Shown piece after piece: positions 7,498-16,657 of a stretch of 64,000 nt of DNA. A program made the translations under genes and the position numbers. Each line of letters opens with the position of its first letter. Position 1 is the first letter of the stretch. Source of the DNA: Acidobacteriaceae bacterium (lineage in GTDB: Bacteria > Acidobacteriota > Terriglobia > Terriglobales > Acidobacteriaceae); assembly GCA_003165075.1 (NCBI GenBank), contig PLSM01000188.1:15028-79027 (forward strand), in the 5' to 3' direction. The notes beneath the pieces are model-generated. The model was not told the origin of the DNA, ran no database searches, and was given only the letters and a program-made list of their open reading frames with translations.

Positions 7498-10400
7498 TCA
7501 CTTCTTCTGTGCCTCTTGTCCTTTGCTATCGTCCTGGGTCACATGCAGTGTCAATACGCGATCGACAAATGGAATCACTTGTACTGGGCCTTCCATTCCG
7601 CAGATGTCGATCGCCGCCAATATGTGATGCGACGTCCCCACCGCGCGTTGATTTGCCTCAGTGTTTGTAACTAGGACCTTAATCTCGTTCTCGCCAGGCT
7701 TGATCAGCTTCGAGATATCAAGCTGATAAGGCCTCCACACCAGCGTGCCCGCATGCTGGCCATTTACAAACACATCCGCCACGGAACTTACGCGTCCGAG
7801 GTCGATCATGACTCGCTTGTCGCGGAAGTTGTCAGGAAGAACGAATGTCTTGGTATAGACAGCAGTTCCAGAAAAATTGGCAAGACCGGTTTGCGTCCAC
7901 GATTTGAGCAAGAAAGGCGTCTCACCGGTCACAAACTGAACTGGAGCGACCAGCGAATCGTCCTTGCGGGCGATGATGACGAGGGTGTTCTTTTCGCCTT
8001 GGGGACTACCATGTATATCGACGGGCGCGTTGCCTTTTGGACTCAACTCCTTGCCGTTGATCAACATTCGATAAGGACCGTGAAAGACAGGCGGCACAAC
8101 AGCCACACAGCCGGGCGGTACCTGTATACGGTACCAGCGCATATCGGCGTCTGTCGTGCCAGAACCATGCAATTCTTCGGGAGAAGTACTGGCCGCCACA
8201 TCAGAAAGAGTGACGCCATTATCATCTGCGACACGGAATGAGAACCCATAGAAGCCGCTGGCTGCACCTCTGCCCTTTCCTACTTTCACCAAGACTTCGT
8301 TCCAGCCTTTGTGAAGGTCCACCGGAACACGATCAGCCCAGTTGTCGTTGATCTCGTACCAGAATGGAGTTCGTAGTTGTGCAAATACCTGCTTGTGGTT
8401 CAGCCAGATACCAGTCCAGTTATCGGCAGCCACGATGAACTGTGCATGTTGATCGCTGGGAGAATATAGATAGGTGTGTCCATAACTCACAACCCAACTC
8501 TTCCCTTCTGTCGACAACTCTGAGCTGAAGTTCACGATATATCCAGAGTCCGATGAACTGCCTCCCTCGGTTTTCATCCAGATGTCCCAGCCACCAAGTG
8601 CCAAGCGAGGTTCGTTGCCGTTGTAATCTTCCCAGCCCACTTGCCCGTCGAGACCATCGTATTTTTTGCGGAGATCGAATTCCTGCTCCGGTGGATAGAT
8701 CTTGGCAAAGCCATCGTTGTCCGTATTTGGAAAGGGTCCGATCAATTGCCAGTGGCGAACCGTATTCTGCTCTTCGTTCAACCACATTTCAGGCCAGTCT
8801 GTATCGTCGAAGTCAGATGCTGCCCAGCCACGCTTGCCGCCTGTCACCTCAGGCGCATCACTTACCCTGGCGTAGGGAACGGACACGCGATCCGGCTGTG
8901 GTCGAAACTGCCACTTGCCACCTAATGTGAGAGGCTGTGCGCCGCCGTTCGATGCCGAGCCCTTGTAGATTTCTGCGCCGTTACGCAGTTCGACAAATGT
9001 GTCAGAAGTACTCACCGGTCCTAACACATGCACGTTCACTGTCTTACCTTGGCGAGTTACGCTATCCAGACTCTCTGCATTGGTCGCTTCAAGAACCGCA
9101 TCCTGCAAGGATCCTGTAAGAGGATGGAAAACCACGTAGAAAGCGTCCCACGGATCCAGATTGAGACGTACATCCGTTCCCGTAGGGCCATTCACATAGA
9201 AGAGCGGTTCCTTCGCCCCAGTTAGGGCATTCCATTTCTCCGGGATTCCCTTTGCAGCAAAGTGGACCTCGTTCACGCGTTTCCGATCGGTGTCGTTAAC
9301 GACCCAATAATAGTCTTCCTGCAACTTGCGGCGATGCTCGACAAAGAGGTGCTGCGCGGGGCCGGACGTGAGTTGGATGTCCTTGGGTACATGTGCGTCA
9401 AGAGTGGCGATCAAGGCGTCGACAGAGTCGTCTATATAAAAGGAGCCCCCAGTGTTCGCGCCACTGTTCTCGCCGCCCGAAGCCTGCGCGCCTGCGACGC
9501 CGGAGCCAAAGATCGACGCGATTCCCGCCTTGATCACTGCGTCGTTATCACCCGTTTCCGGCGAAGCTGTGGGAAGGAGGCGTATGCCGAGAATGATTCC
9601 GCCGGCCTGGTGAAACTCCTGTAGCTTCTTCAGTGTGGTTCGACTGAGCGTTGTTATGGGAGGAAGAATGATTGCGCGGAATCTCTGCGGCCCTATGACT
9701 AACTCATTGCCTTCGACGCGCGCATTTTCAATATACTGGTCGTCCGCAATATTGTAGTCCCAATGATGGTTGGTTAACTCAAGGATGATTCGCGTGTAGT
9801 AATCATTGACCAGAACTGTCTGATTCTTCCAGGCTGCGGGCTGACCAATCTGCTGATAGTCGGTCTCTCCTGAGAACAAGGGACGGGTTTCGGCCCACAT
9901 CGTGGTGATGGGATAGTAAAGCAGCACATTCGTTGCATGTTGGCTGTCCGCGTTCATATAGCTTATGCGTCGCGTATAGTCCGCATAGGTGTGGAAATAG
10001 GACCAGTAGGGTTGGTGCATCCAGTCGGGCGGATAATTGGCGCGGCCCCGATCATAGTTGAAGGCATGCGGAATGAATAGGTTCACACCTGAGACGCCAA
10101 TGCCATTGGTGCCCTTGCGAATCCCTTCAAGATCGAGATAAGAGTCTGTCCCTTGTACCCCTTGGTTTTCGCAGGCAAAGCGGCGGCCTTCAAAGTCCGC
10201 CACCGATTGTGCCACCTTGAAGTTCAACGGCTGACGACCAAAGTCCACGAGCGAATCTACGCCTACAGGATTGAGCCCCCGCTCCACCGTGAAGAGACTT
10301 CCTTCAAGCGCGGCGGCCCACTGCAGGCTCTCTTCCCACGCGTGACCGGTGCGATGGATACCGAACCCTTCGGCAGATTTGGTGATTCCCTTCCAGAACG

Positions 10401-11376
10401 AATTCCCATACAACTCTGTCACGGTTGAGAGATAGTCGGCTCGAACCTTCGTGGTCTGATCGCCACCGCTATAGATGAGCAGCGGCAGGACCTTGTGCAG
10501 ATCGTATCCTGTCCGCTCCTTGAATGCGGTGAACAGTTGCGGCGTCCAGGCGATGCGATAGCCGTAATCTCCTTCATGATCGGCGAAGGAATAGTGGATG
10601 GTGCTTCCGAAATAGGAAGCAAATCGACGATGGTACTCTCCATACACGAGATCGAAGAATAGGTTGGTGGTGTCGGGATTCATGAGGTCAACGAAGCCGC
10701 CGTCGAAGCCCATCGCGGGCTTCAGGCTAAACTGCACCATGACCCATTGACCCGCAGGTGCGGTCCACTGGATATGTCCGTCCTTTCCATCTGAGTCGAG
10801 CAGAGCAAGGCTCGCAGCGTCGATCTGGTTTTTTCCCAGCCAGCGCGCGACGACGACCGCTTGCAAATCCGGACTTGCGGGCAGATCGACCGCCTGCGGC
10901 CCATCGATGACCTTCGCTTCATAGGCCAATGTCTTCATGCGAAGGTCGGGACGCTTCGCCAATACCTCGCTTTGATGATTGCCGGCCATCCATACGTTTC
11001 GCACTTCGCCGCTGGGCCAGTCGTATTCATCTACAAAATTGAATTCGAAACCCGATTTCCGGGACTGTTCGAGGCCGGCGCCTATTGCCTTGAACCATTC
11101 TTCTGATAAATACGGCGTTTGAAGACCGTCGCGCCCATGAAGAAAAGCTCCATAGACATGCTGGTCTACCATGGCTCGGATCTGCTGCTGGATGATCGGG
11201 CCTTCCATCTTTCCGTTCCAGAACCAGAACGGCATGGGAGAAAAGTCATGAGGAGGATCGAGGAAGCTGCGATAAAGTGAATCGGCGTCGGCACCGATGC
11301 TCTGCGAAGAGCACTTGACGCTGGATACAAAAAGTATGGCAATCAGTGAAAACAAAAACACACACCGCTTCATCAT
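7498..11376 (-). CDS. Exported GH106-type (alpha-L-rhamnosidase-like) glycoside hydrolase
   Basis: A 1292-residue secreted enzyme with a Sec signal peptide (MMKRCVFLFSLIAILFVSS, probable cleavage near residue 25). The N-terminal catalytic-barrel region carries PMPFWFWNGKMEGP (48-61), GAFLHGRDGLQTPYLSEEWF (76-95) and DEYDWPSG (116-123). This pattern is typical of the large GH106 alpha-L-rhamnosidase-like group. The middle contains a beta-galactosidase-like trimer segment (ILPPITTLS..., LLYYPITTMWAE). The C-terminus has a beta-sandwich sugar-binding-type domain (RVMIDLGRVSSVADVFVNGQ). Rhamnose release fits the rhamnonate-dehydratase-like gene 5 kb away. It lies downstream of the TonB receptor on the same strand with a hairpin between them. 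Substrate is inferred; other uncharacterised GH families share the N-terminal motif. Confidence 0.8.
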   Translation of the reverse strand: MMKRCVFLFSLIAILFVSSVKCSSQSIGADADSLYRSFLDPPHDFSPMPFWFWNGKMEGPIIQQQIRAMVDQHVYGAFLHGRDGLQTPYLSEEWFKAIGAGLEQSRKSGFEFNFVDEYDWPSGEVRNVWMAGNHQSEVLAKRPDLRMKTLAYEAKVIDGPQAVDLPASPDLQAVVVARWLGKNQIDAASLALLDSDGKDGHIQWTAPAGQWVMVQFSLKPAMGFDGGFVDLMNPDTTNLFFDLVYGEYHRRFASYFGSTIHYSFADHEGDYGYRIAWTPQLFTAFKERTGYDLHKVLPLLIYSGGDQTTKVRADYLSTVTELYGNSFWKGITKSAEGFGIHRTGHAWEESLQWAAALEGSLFTVERGLNPVGVDSLVDFGRQPLNFKVAQSVADFEGRRFACENQGVQGTDSYLDLEGIRKGTNGIGVSGVNLFIPHAFNYDRGRANYPPDWMHQPYWSYFHTYADYTRRISYMNADSQHATNVLLYYPITTMWAETRPLFSGETDYQQIGQPAAWKNQTVLVNDYYTRIILELTNHHWDYNIADDQYIENARVEGNELVIGPQRFRAIILPPITTLSRTTLKKLQEFHQAGGIILGIRLLPTASPETGDNDAVIKAGIASIFGSGVAGAQASGGENSGANTGGSFYIDDSVDALIATLDAHVPKDIQLTSGPAQHLFVEHRRKLQEDYYWVVNDTDRKRVNEVHFAAKGIPEKWNALTGAKEPLFYVNGPTGTDVRLNLDPWDAFYVVFHPLTGSLQDAVLEATNAESLDSVTRQGKTVNVHVLGPVSTSDTFVELRNGAEIYKGSASNGGAQPLTLGGKWQFRPQPDRVSVPYARVSDAPEVTGGKRGWAASDFDDTDWPEMWLNEEQNTVRHWQLIGPFPNTDNDGFAKIYPPEQEFDLRKKYDGLDGQVGWEDYNGNEPRLALGGWDIWMKTEGGSSSDSGYIVNFSSELSTEGKSWVVSYGHTYLYSPSDQHAQFIVAADNWTGIWLNHKQVFAQLRTPFWYEINDNWADRVPVDLHKGWNEVLVKVGKGRGAASGFYGFSFRVADDNGVTLSDVAASTSPEELHGSGTTDADMRWYRIQVPPGCVAVVPPVFHGPYRMLINGKELSPKGNAPVDIHGSPQGEKNTLVIIARKDDSLVAPVQFVTGETPFLLKSWTQTGLANFSGTAVYTKTFVLPDNFRDKRVMIDLGRVSSVADVFVNGQHAGTLVWRPYQLDISKLIKPGENEIKVLVTNTEANQRAVGTSHHILAAIDICGMEGPVQVIPFVDRVLTLHVTQDDSKGQEAQKK

Positions 11377-11465
11377 TGGCCTCTCTTACGGCTTGATTGT
11401 GGACGCTAGCCGATTCATCGTCTGGGACTTCCACAGCCCAAACCTCGACTCTTCATTCAGCACAA

Positions 11466-11492
11466 GGGGGCAGCTAAGATATAGCTGCCCCC
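11466..11492 (-). terminator. Hairpin between TonB receptor and GH106-type gene
   Basis: GGGGGCAGCTA (11466-11476) pairs perfectly with TAGCTGCCCCC (11482-11492), an 11-bp stem with a 5-base loop. It lies about 140 bp after the receptor stop codon in the direction of transcription. The T-tract on the minus strand is weak, so it may attenuate rather than fully end transcription. A short hydrophilic frame at 11386-11622 on the same strand spans it and is not considered a gene. Confidence 0.6.
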
Positions 11493-11628
11493 CTCCACTG
11501 ACACCCATATGACCCGCCAAACGAATTTGCTGAGCACTACGCGAGCCCGTTCGCATTTCTCCCTCTGCCGGGCGATTGTGCAGAACTCGCAGGTCCTGCA
11601 CCTCGCCAAGCAGACCATTCACACTGCT

Positions 11629-14600
11629 TTAGAAGAACATCTTCATCGCAAATTCCATAATCCTGGGATCGCCGGAATTGGTGATTTGACCAAAATTCCC
11701 GCTGCCTAGCCCAGTACTAACGCTATTGAAGTTCGGATGGTTCAGCACGTTGAACGCCTCAACCCGGAGCTGCAGATTGAGACGGTCGTAAAGCGGAAAA
11801 GACTTATAAAGAGATACATTCGCAGACGTATAACCTGGTCCGCGAATCGTTCCATTCCTCGCATTTCCATAGAAGCCGTAACCGGGAGCCGCGAAGGCAG
11901 CAGTGTCGAACCACTCTTTTATGGTACCCACTTTACTGACTTTTGCCACCTGATTTGGGCGACTAGTCAAGCCATTGGCGTTAGTCGACATGCCCGGACT
12001 TAAGGCAAACCCGCTCTGGTGCAGGACCAGCCCTTGGAAACTCCAGTGTCCCAAGGCGGACTCTAGAGCCTTGTCACTGTGGCTGAAAAACGGAATAGCA
12101 TACACCCACGTTCCACTGATGTCATTCTTGAAGTCATAGGAAGGCGGACCGTACTCCGCCGCCCAATCGCGCGGATTCTGTGGCCCCGAACCTTGAGAAG
12201 TGTTAGCACCTGAACCGTGTCCGGCCACAGTAGCCAAAGCCTTTCCAAATGTGTAAGCTACGCTGAATTGCGATGGGCCGACGTTATACCGACCCGAAGT
12301 CTCGAACGCATTGTAGTTGCCGGTACCCTCGTCGTACTCGTAGTCGATTCCGGCGTATCCCTGGTAGGGACGCGTGTACTGGGATGAGGCAGCTCCGGTA
12401 CTGATGCAGGGATCATAGTCATAGGCAGCTGATGGCGACTGAGTAGCCGCTAGGCAGGTCGTGCCCCCGACGCTTGGAGCAGTTACGGCCGTGGGCCAAT
12501 TGATATCGTTGCCACCGCCCACTCCGCTGACCATGTGACGCGTTTGGCTTCCAACGTAAGCCGCGTTTGCAACCAAATTGCTCTTGAATTGATGCTCCAA
12601 TGTCAAGCTGTAGGACTGGACCTGAGCCGCCTTGAAGCTCGTCGGGTTGTCATCTAGTCCCTGGGGACTGGGCGCTACGGCCGACCCTCCCGCGGTTCCA
12701 TTGTCGAGCAGACTGTTGGTGATATTTGCCGATGCGTTATACGGTGGGTTGGCTCCAAAGGCATAGTAGATTTGCGCAACCGGAATTCTCGAGTAGCCTA
12801 TCCCGTATCCACCGCGTACAGAGGTCGTCCCATGTCCGCTCAGATCGTAGGCAAAGCCGACGCGGGGACCGAAGTTTGTTTTAACTGGGATAAAGAACCC
12901 GGAAGGAACGCCATTTTGCCCCGCGAAAACGAGTCCGTTGAGCAGATTTGCAACAGTTCCGCCGGTTGTCAAGGGTTGATTCGAGGCATTGACTGTAAAT
13001 TGTCCGGCTATATTCACAGCGGGAGCCTGCGATGCATCGTAACTTGCTGGATTGAAGTTGCTGACCTGATCTCCACTTGCAGAGTCGCTGGAGAAATATA
13101 CGTAGCGCAAACCAAGGTTAAGGGTCAAACGAGGATTTAACTTCCAGTCATCCTGGAAATAGGCTTCGCCTTGCCGATAGTGGAAGGCCCCTTCTCTTTC
13201 CGTGGCGTCTTGCTGGTAGCTGGAATCCAGTCCCAGCATTAAATCCGCAGCCGTATCTCCGGTGTGCGTACCGTTGAACCCAAAGGTGCCTTGCGGGGAT
13301 GTGAAAACCGTCTGCCGCTTGATCCCAAACATATACAGCGCGCCGGCTTGCAGAACATGTCTGCCTTTTACCCAGCTCAGGTCGTCCATGATCGAGCCTT
13401 CGCCATCCGAAGCTGAAATAGGTTGAGAACTGACGCCCAGGCCAGAATACCCTTGGGCCATGTTGATGTTCGGAATCCGGTTTTCGATCGGCGCATTGGG
13501 GAATGCCTCAACGATCGACAGTCCGGTTGGCATCGTGCCATTATGCGTCGTAAGAAGGATATGCGGCCGGTCATCCGCTTCCGCCACGCCCGCAATATTC
13601 AGCAGGTTGGGCGTAATCTGCGACTGAACACGGAGGACGCCGTTGAAGCCTGTTGTATAGAAGGCATCCCTGATCGTGCTGTAGGGCGTACCGGTCCACG
13701 AGTTATTGGGAAAATCGTTAAGTGTCGGTTCATACATGACCCGCCCGGACAATTGGTTGTTCTGATTGATCTGCTGATCCACGCGGAACTGATAATCAAG
13801 TTGAGTTGTTTTCCCCGGAGTCTGGTTAATGTAATTGTTGAAGCCATTCGCAGTGTTATTCGGCAGAGGAACATAGGCATTCAGCAACGCCACCGTAATC
13901 GGATCCAGACATGCTGGATTGATGGTCGTGGAGTTCGTAAGGCAGTCGGTCCTTCCTTCTGAAGCCAGGAGTGCCTGGCTGTGTGCATCTATCGCCAGGG
14001 AGTTGGGTTGCCCGTTGACGGGGTTTACTGCCGGCAGCGTCGGACTGGCGCTGAAATCACCATTGCGCTGCGCTTGCGTAAGTACCGCGCCGTTGATCAC
14101 GGACGAAGAAATGATGTCTTGCCATTGGTTGGATGCGAAAAAGAACGTCTTTTTGTCGCGATTCGTGTTGTAGAGTTTGGGAATGATGACCGGGCCACCC
14201 AGGGTGTATCCATAGATGTTTTGATGGAGCCCAGGGGCGCTGGTCGAGAAGTAGTTGTAGGCGTCGAAGTCGTTGTTGCGCAGGTATTCCCACGCGCTTC
14301 CATGGAACGTCTCCCCGCCACTCTTGGTCGAGACGGTGATCTGGGCGGAACCGGCAAATCCGAACTTCGCGTTGTAGCTGTCTTTCTCCACCGAGAATTC
14401 GGAAATCCCATCGGGAATCGGCGTAATGTCGATGCCAGCCATGTTGCCGGAGTTCATGTTGTAGACACCATCAATAGTGTAGGTGCTGTATTCGACAGAG
14501 TTACCATTGACGATCAGAGAGGTACCACCCTCAAGGCCGCCGCCGCCCAGGCTATCAGCGCCGTGTACATCGGACACTCCAGGAATCGAGAGCGCCAGTG

Positions 14601-15078
14601 TTTCAAAATTTCGCCCGTTCAACATCAGGTTCTCGATTTGCGAACTGGAGACGGTGCCCGCGCTTTCCGAGCTTTCCGTGTTGACTTCCAGCGCATTCGC
14701 TTCGACCGTTACCTGGGCAGTCGCGCTGCCAACTGCGAGCACGACGTTACTTGCGCGCCGCTGTCCAGGATCGAGTTGTATCCCGCTCGTGACACTTTCC
14801 TGGAAGCCGGATTTTGCAACGTCGACTGTATACAGCCCATTGGTGAGCCCCTCGACCGAATAAAAGCCGCTGCTATCAGTCGTCTTCTCATAAGGGACCG
14901 CAGTGCTCTGGTTGGTAATGGTCACCTTGGCGCCCACTATGGCAGCGCCGGTTGAGTCGGTAACAGTGCCCGAGATGGCACCGGCGTTCGCCTGCCCGTG
15001 TAGAAATGGACCTGCGATAGTCAACAAGCAGAGGAAAGCTGCAACCTGCAGCATGGTGTTGCGTAGGAGATATTTCAC
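11629..15078 (-). CDS. Oar-like TonB-dependent outer-membrane receptor with carboxypeptidase-regulatory-like domain
   Basis: A protein of about 1149 residues in the Oar-like TonB receptor family that is expanded in Acidobacteriota. GTG 15078 is preferred because GGAGG lies 8 bases upstream and it begins the signal peptide (VKYLLRNTMLQVAAFLCLL); a TTG at 15093 is the alternative. After the signal comes a beta-sandwich domain (GAISGTVTDSTGAAIVGAKV, YSVEGLTNGLYTVDV), then a plug (LMLNGRNFETLALSIPGVSD, YTIDGVYNMNSG) and a large barrel ending in a terminal Phe pair (EFAMKMFF), as outer-membrane insertion requires. It probably imports oligosaccharides produced by the neighbouring exported enzymes. 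It shares an upstream region with the divergently transcribed sugar-sensing regulator. Substrate is not readable from sequence. Confidence 0.93.
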   Translation of the reverse strand: MKYLLRNTMLQVAAFLCLLTIAGPFLHGQANAGAISGTVTDSTGAAIVGAKVTITNQSTAVPYEKTTDSSGFYSVEGLTNGLYTVDVAKSGFQESVTSGIQLDPGQRRASNVVLAVGSATAQVTVEANALEVNTESSESAGTVSSSQIENLMLNGRNFETLALSIPGVSDVHGADSLGGGGLEGGTSLIVNGNSVEYSTYTIDGVYNMNSGNMAGIDITPIPDGISEFSVEKDSYNAKFGFAGSAQITVSTKSGGETFHGSAWEYLRNNDFDAYNYFSTSAPGLHQNIYGYTLGGPVIIPKLYNTNRDKKTFFFASNQWQDIISSSVINGAVLTQAQRNGDFSASPTLPAVNPVNGQPNSLAIDAHSQALLASEGRTDCLTNSTTINPACLDPITVALLNAYVPLPNNTANGFNNYINQTPGKTTQLDYQFRVDQQINQNNQLSGRVMYEPTLNDFPNNSWTGTPYSTIRDAFYTTGFNGVLRVQSQITPNLLNIAGVAEADDRPHILLTTHNGTMPTGLSIVEAFPNAPIENRIPNINMAQGYSGLGVSSQPISASDGEGSIMDDLSWVKGRHVLQAGALYMFGIKRQTVFTSPQGTFGFNGTHTGDTAADLMLGLDSSYQQDATEREGAFHYRQGEAYFQDDWKLNPRLTLNLGLRYVYFSSDSASGDQVSNFNPASYDASQAPAVNIAGQFTVNASNQPLTTGGTVANLLNGLVFAGQNGVPSGFFIPVKTNFGPRVGFAYDLSGHGTTSVRGGYGIGYSRIPVAQIYYAFGANPPYNASANITNSLLDNGTAGGSAVAPSPQGLDDNPTSFKAAQVQSYSLTLEHQFKSNLVANAAYVGSQTRHMVSGVGGGNDINWPTAVTAPSVGGTTCLAATQSPSAAYDYDPCISTGAASSQYTRPYQGYAGIDYEYDEGTGNYNAFETSGRYNVGPSQFSVAYTFGKALATVAGHGSGANTSQGSGPQNPRDWAAEYGPPSYDFKNDISGTWVYAIPFFSHSDKALESALGHWSFQGLVLHQSGFALSPGMSTNANGLTSRPNQVAKVSKVGTIKEWFDTAAFAAPGYGFYGNARNGTIRGPGYTSANVSLYKSFPLYDRLNLQLRVEAFNVLNHPNFNSVSTGLGSGNFGQITNSGDPRIMEFAMKMFF

Positions 15079-15193
15079 CGGCCTTGCCTCCAAGTTGAAA
15101 TCACCCAGGCAGATTTCGTTCTGCCATTATTTCCACGCTATGAGTAATGTCGTAACGTTGAGCTGGCAATAATGAAAATGCACCGTATCAAAA

Positions 15194-15210
15194 ATTGCGC
15201 GTATCGCAAT
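15194..15210. promoter_or_regulatory. Probable operator 1 (ATTGCG-N5-CGCAAT)
   Basis: A perfect 6-bp inverted repeat with a 5-base spacer: ATTGCG at 15194-15199 and CGCAAT at 15205-15210. It sits between the divergent receptor and regulator genes and overlaps the candidate -35 box of the regulator promoter, a repressor-like position. A third half-site ATTGCG lies at 15227-15232. The same architecture recurs at 16545-16561. The 17-bp palindromic span suits the IclR-type helix-turn-helix of the adjacent regulator. Confidence 0.65.
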
Positions 15211-15222
15211 CAGTGCTATACT
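15195..15222 (+). promoter_or_regulatory. Candidate sigma-70 promoter for the regulator gene
   Basis: TTGCGC (15195-15200) and TATACT (15217-15222) are separated by 16 bases, giving a plausible -35/-10 pair about 60 bp before the regulator start at 15284. The -35 box lies inside operator 1, so binding there would block the promoter; autoregulation is inferred. Confidence 0.45.
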
Positions 15223-15283
15223 CCGAATTGCGAAAAACACGGCCTTCGTTGCCGACGCTGTGCTTCTGCTATTTGGGTGTGAA

Positions 15284-16447
15284 ATGCCCGCTTCCACTCA
15301 CGACAACTCGCGATACAAATTGGAGACCGTAGCGCGGGCCTGCACGATCCTGCGTCACTTCGCTGATGTTCAGCACTCGTTGAGCCTTAGCGAAGTTGTG
15401 GAACGAACTGGATTGGAGCGCACAATAGTGTTTCGAATCCTGAAGACCTTGGAACAGGAAGGCCTGCTTCGTCGTCCTGAAGGACGAAGGTATTTGTCAA
15501 ACGTCAATTTGCTTACACAAAAGCGATTCCGCATCGGCTACGCATCGGAGACCACGGATTCATTTTCGGAGGCGGTGACACAAGGAATTCGCTGGGCGGC
15601 CGGCCGTCATCAGATCGATCTAATTGAAGTAGAGAACTTGTACAGCCCGAAGGTAGCATTGCGCAATGCGCAAAGACTCGTACAGCAAAAAGTGGACCTT
15701 GCGATCGAGTTCCAGGTCTACGAACGCATGGGTTCACAACTGGCGGCCTTATATGAGCAGGCTGCTATACCCGTAATTGCCATCGAGATCCCCCAGCCCG
15801 GTGCCATCTTTTTTGGGATAGACAACTATCGTGTCGGCCAATTGGCCGGCAAGGCGCTGGTAAAGGCGGCACAGCAATATTGGCACGGGGAAATCGATGA
15901 GTTGTTATTGCTCAATCTTGAAGTCGCCGGCTCTCTTCCGCATCTTCGTATTTCGGGCGCAGAATCCGCCGTTCGCAGTTCATTGCCCGGAAGCTATCAG
16001 ATTCTCCATCTGGATTCTCGTGGCGAGATGGAGCGTTCTTTTGAATTGGTGCGGCGCCACGTGCAGTTCAGCCCGAAACGCAAGACGCTTATTTGCGGAG
16101 TCAACGATCTGGCGGTACTGGGCGCTCTGCGTGCCTTCTCTGAAGTTGGCCGAAGCAATCTCTGCCTTGCTTTAGGAGTGGGCGCGTTCCCGGAGGCTCG
16201 CCGCGAATTGCGATCTCCGCAAACACGGATGATTGGCTCTATTGCCACGTTTCCTGAACGCTACGGAGACAATGTCATCCAGATCGCGCTTGATGTGCTC
16301 CAAAAGAAGCAGGTCCCGCCCGCGGTCTATGCGCCCATTCAACTTATCACCCCACAGAACATAGACCAGTTCTACCCCAGCACTTTATTTGCCGACGCCG
16401 ATAAGGAATCGTCTCCGAGAAAGCTACCTGCCACACGTCTCGGTTAG
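15284..16447 (+). CDS. Sugar-sensing transcriptional regulator: IclR-type HTH fused to periplasmic-binding-protein-like domain
   Basis: A 387-residue regulator. Residues 10-75 form an IclR-type winged helix (LETVARACTILRHFADVQHS, LSEVVERTGLERTIVFRILK, TLEQEGLLRR). The rest is a LacI/ribose-binding-like sugar-sensing fold (DLIEVENLYSPKVALRNAQR, VDLAIEFQV, FFGIDNYRVGQLAGKAL, LICGVNDLAVLGALRA). This joins an IclR DNA-binding head to a LacI-style effector domain, so it belongs to neither classical family. ATG 15284 is preferred; an in-frame ATG at 15260 would add 8 residues and neither has a strong ribosome site. It lies between the receptor and the catabolic operon, with inverted-repeat operators on both sides, so it probably senses a sugar from this pathway. 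Confidence 0.85.
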   Translation: MPASTHDNSRYKLETVARACTILRHFADVQHSLSLSEVVERTGLERTIVFRILKTLEQEGLLRRPEGRRYLSNVNLLTQKRFRIGYASETTDSFSEAVTQGIRWAAGRHQIDLIEVENLYSPKVALRNAQRLVQQKVDLAIEFQVYERMGSQLAALYEQAAIPVIAIEIPQPGAIFFGIDNYRVGQLAGKALVKAAQQYWHGEIDELLLLNLEVAGSLPHLRISGAESAVRSSLPGSYQILHLDSRGEMERSFELVRRHVQFSPKRKTLICGVNDLAVLGALRAFSEVGRSNLCLALGVGAFPEARRELRSPQTRMIGSIATFPERYGDNVIQIALDVLQKKQVPPAVYAPIQLITPQNIDQFYPSTLFADADKESSPRKLPATRLG

Positions 16448-16544
16448 GGTGCACACCACAATCTCTCTGGCGGTTCAGAGCCAAGGTGAGATTTTCTGGC
16501 TGTGGAACTAGTTTAGCGGTGCCCTATAGAGTCGAATAGTCTTA

Positions 16545-16561
16545 TTTGCGATATCCGCAAA
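16545..16561. promoter_or_regulatory. Probable operator 2 (TTTGCG-N5-CGCAAA)
   Basis: A perfect 6-bp inverted repeat with a 5-base spacer: TTTGCG at 16545-16550 and CGCAAA at 16556-16561. It lies about 97 bp upstream of the catabolic operon start at 16658. It matches operator 1 in arm sequence (TTGCG/CGCAA), spacer length and total span, implying one regulator acts at both. Confidence 0.65.
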
Positions 16562-16657
16562 ATGCATCAAGCTTCGCATTTGTCATTGATCCTGGTGGCA
16601 CACCTGCTTTCTATTCTTCCCCAGCAAACCAATCCGCTCCAACAATGAGGCCAAGGA

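Noticed and set aside
13981-14955. 324-codon plus-strand frame antisense to the TonB receptor
   Set aside because: The receptor is unmistakable on the minus strand; the antisense translation shows no domain.
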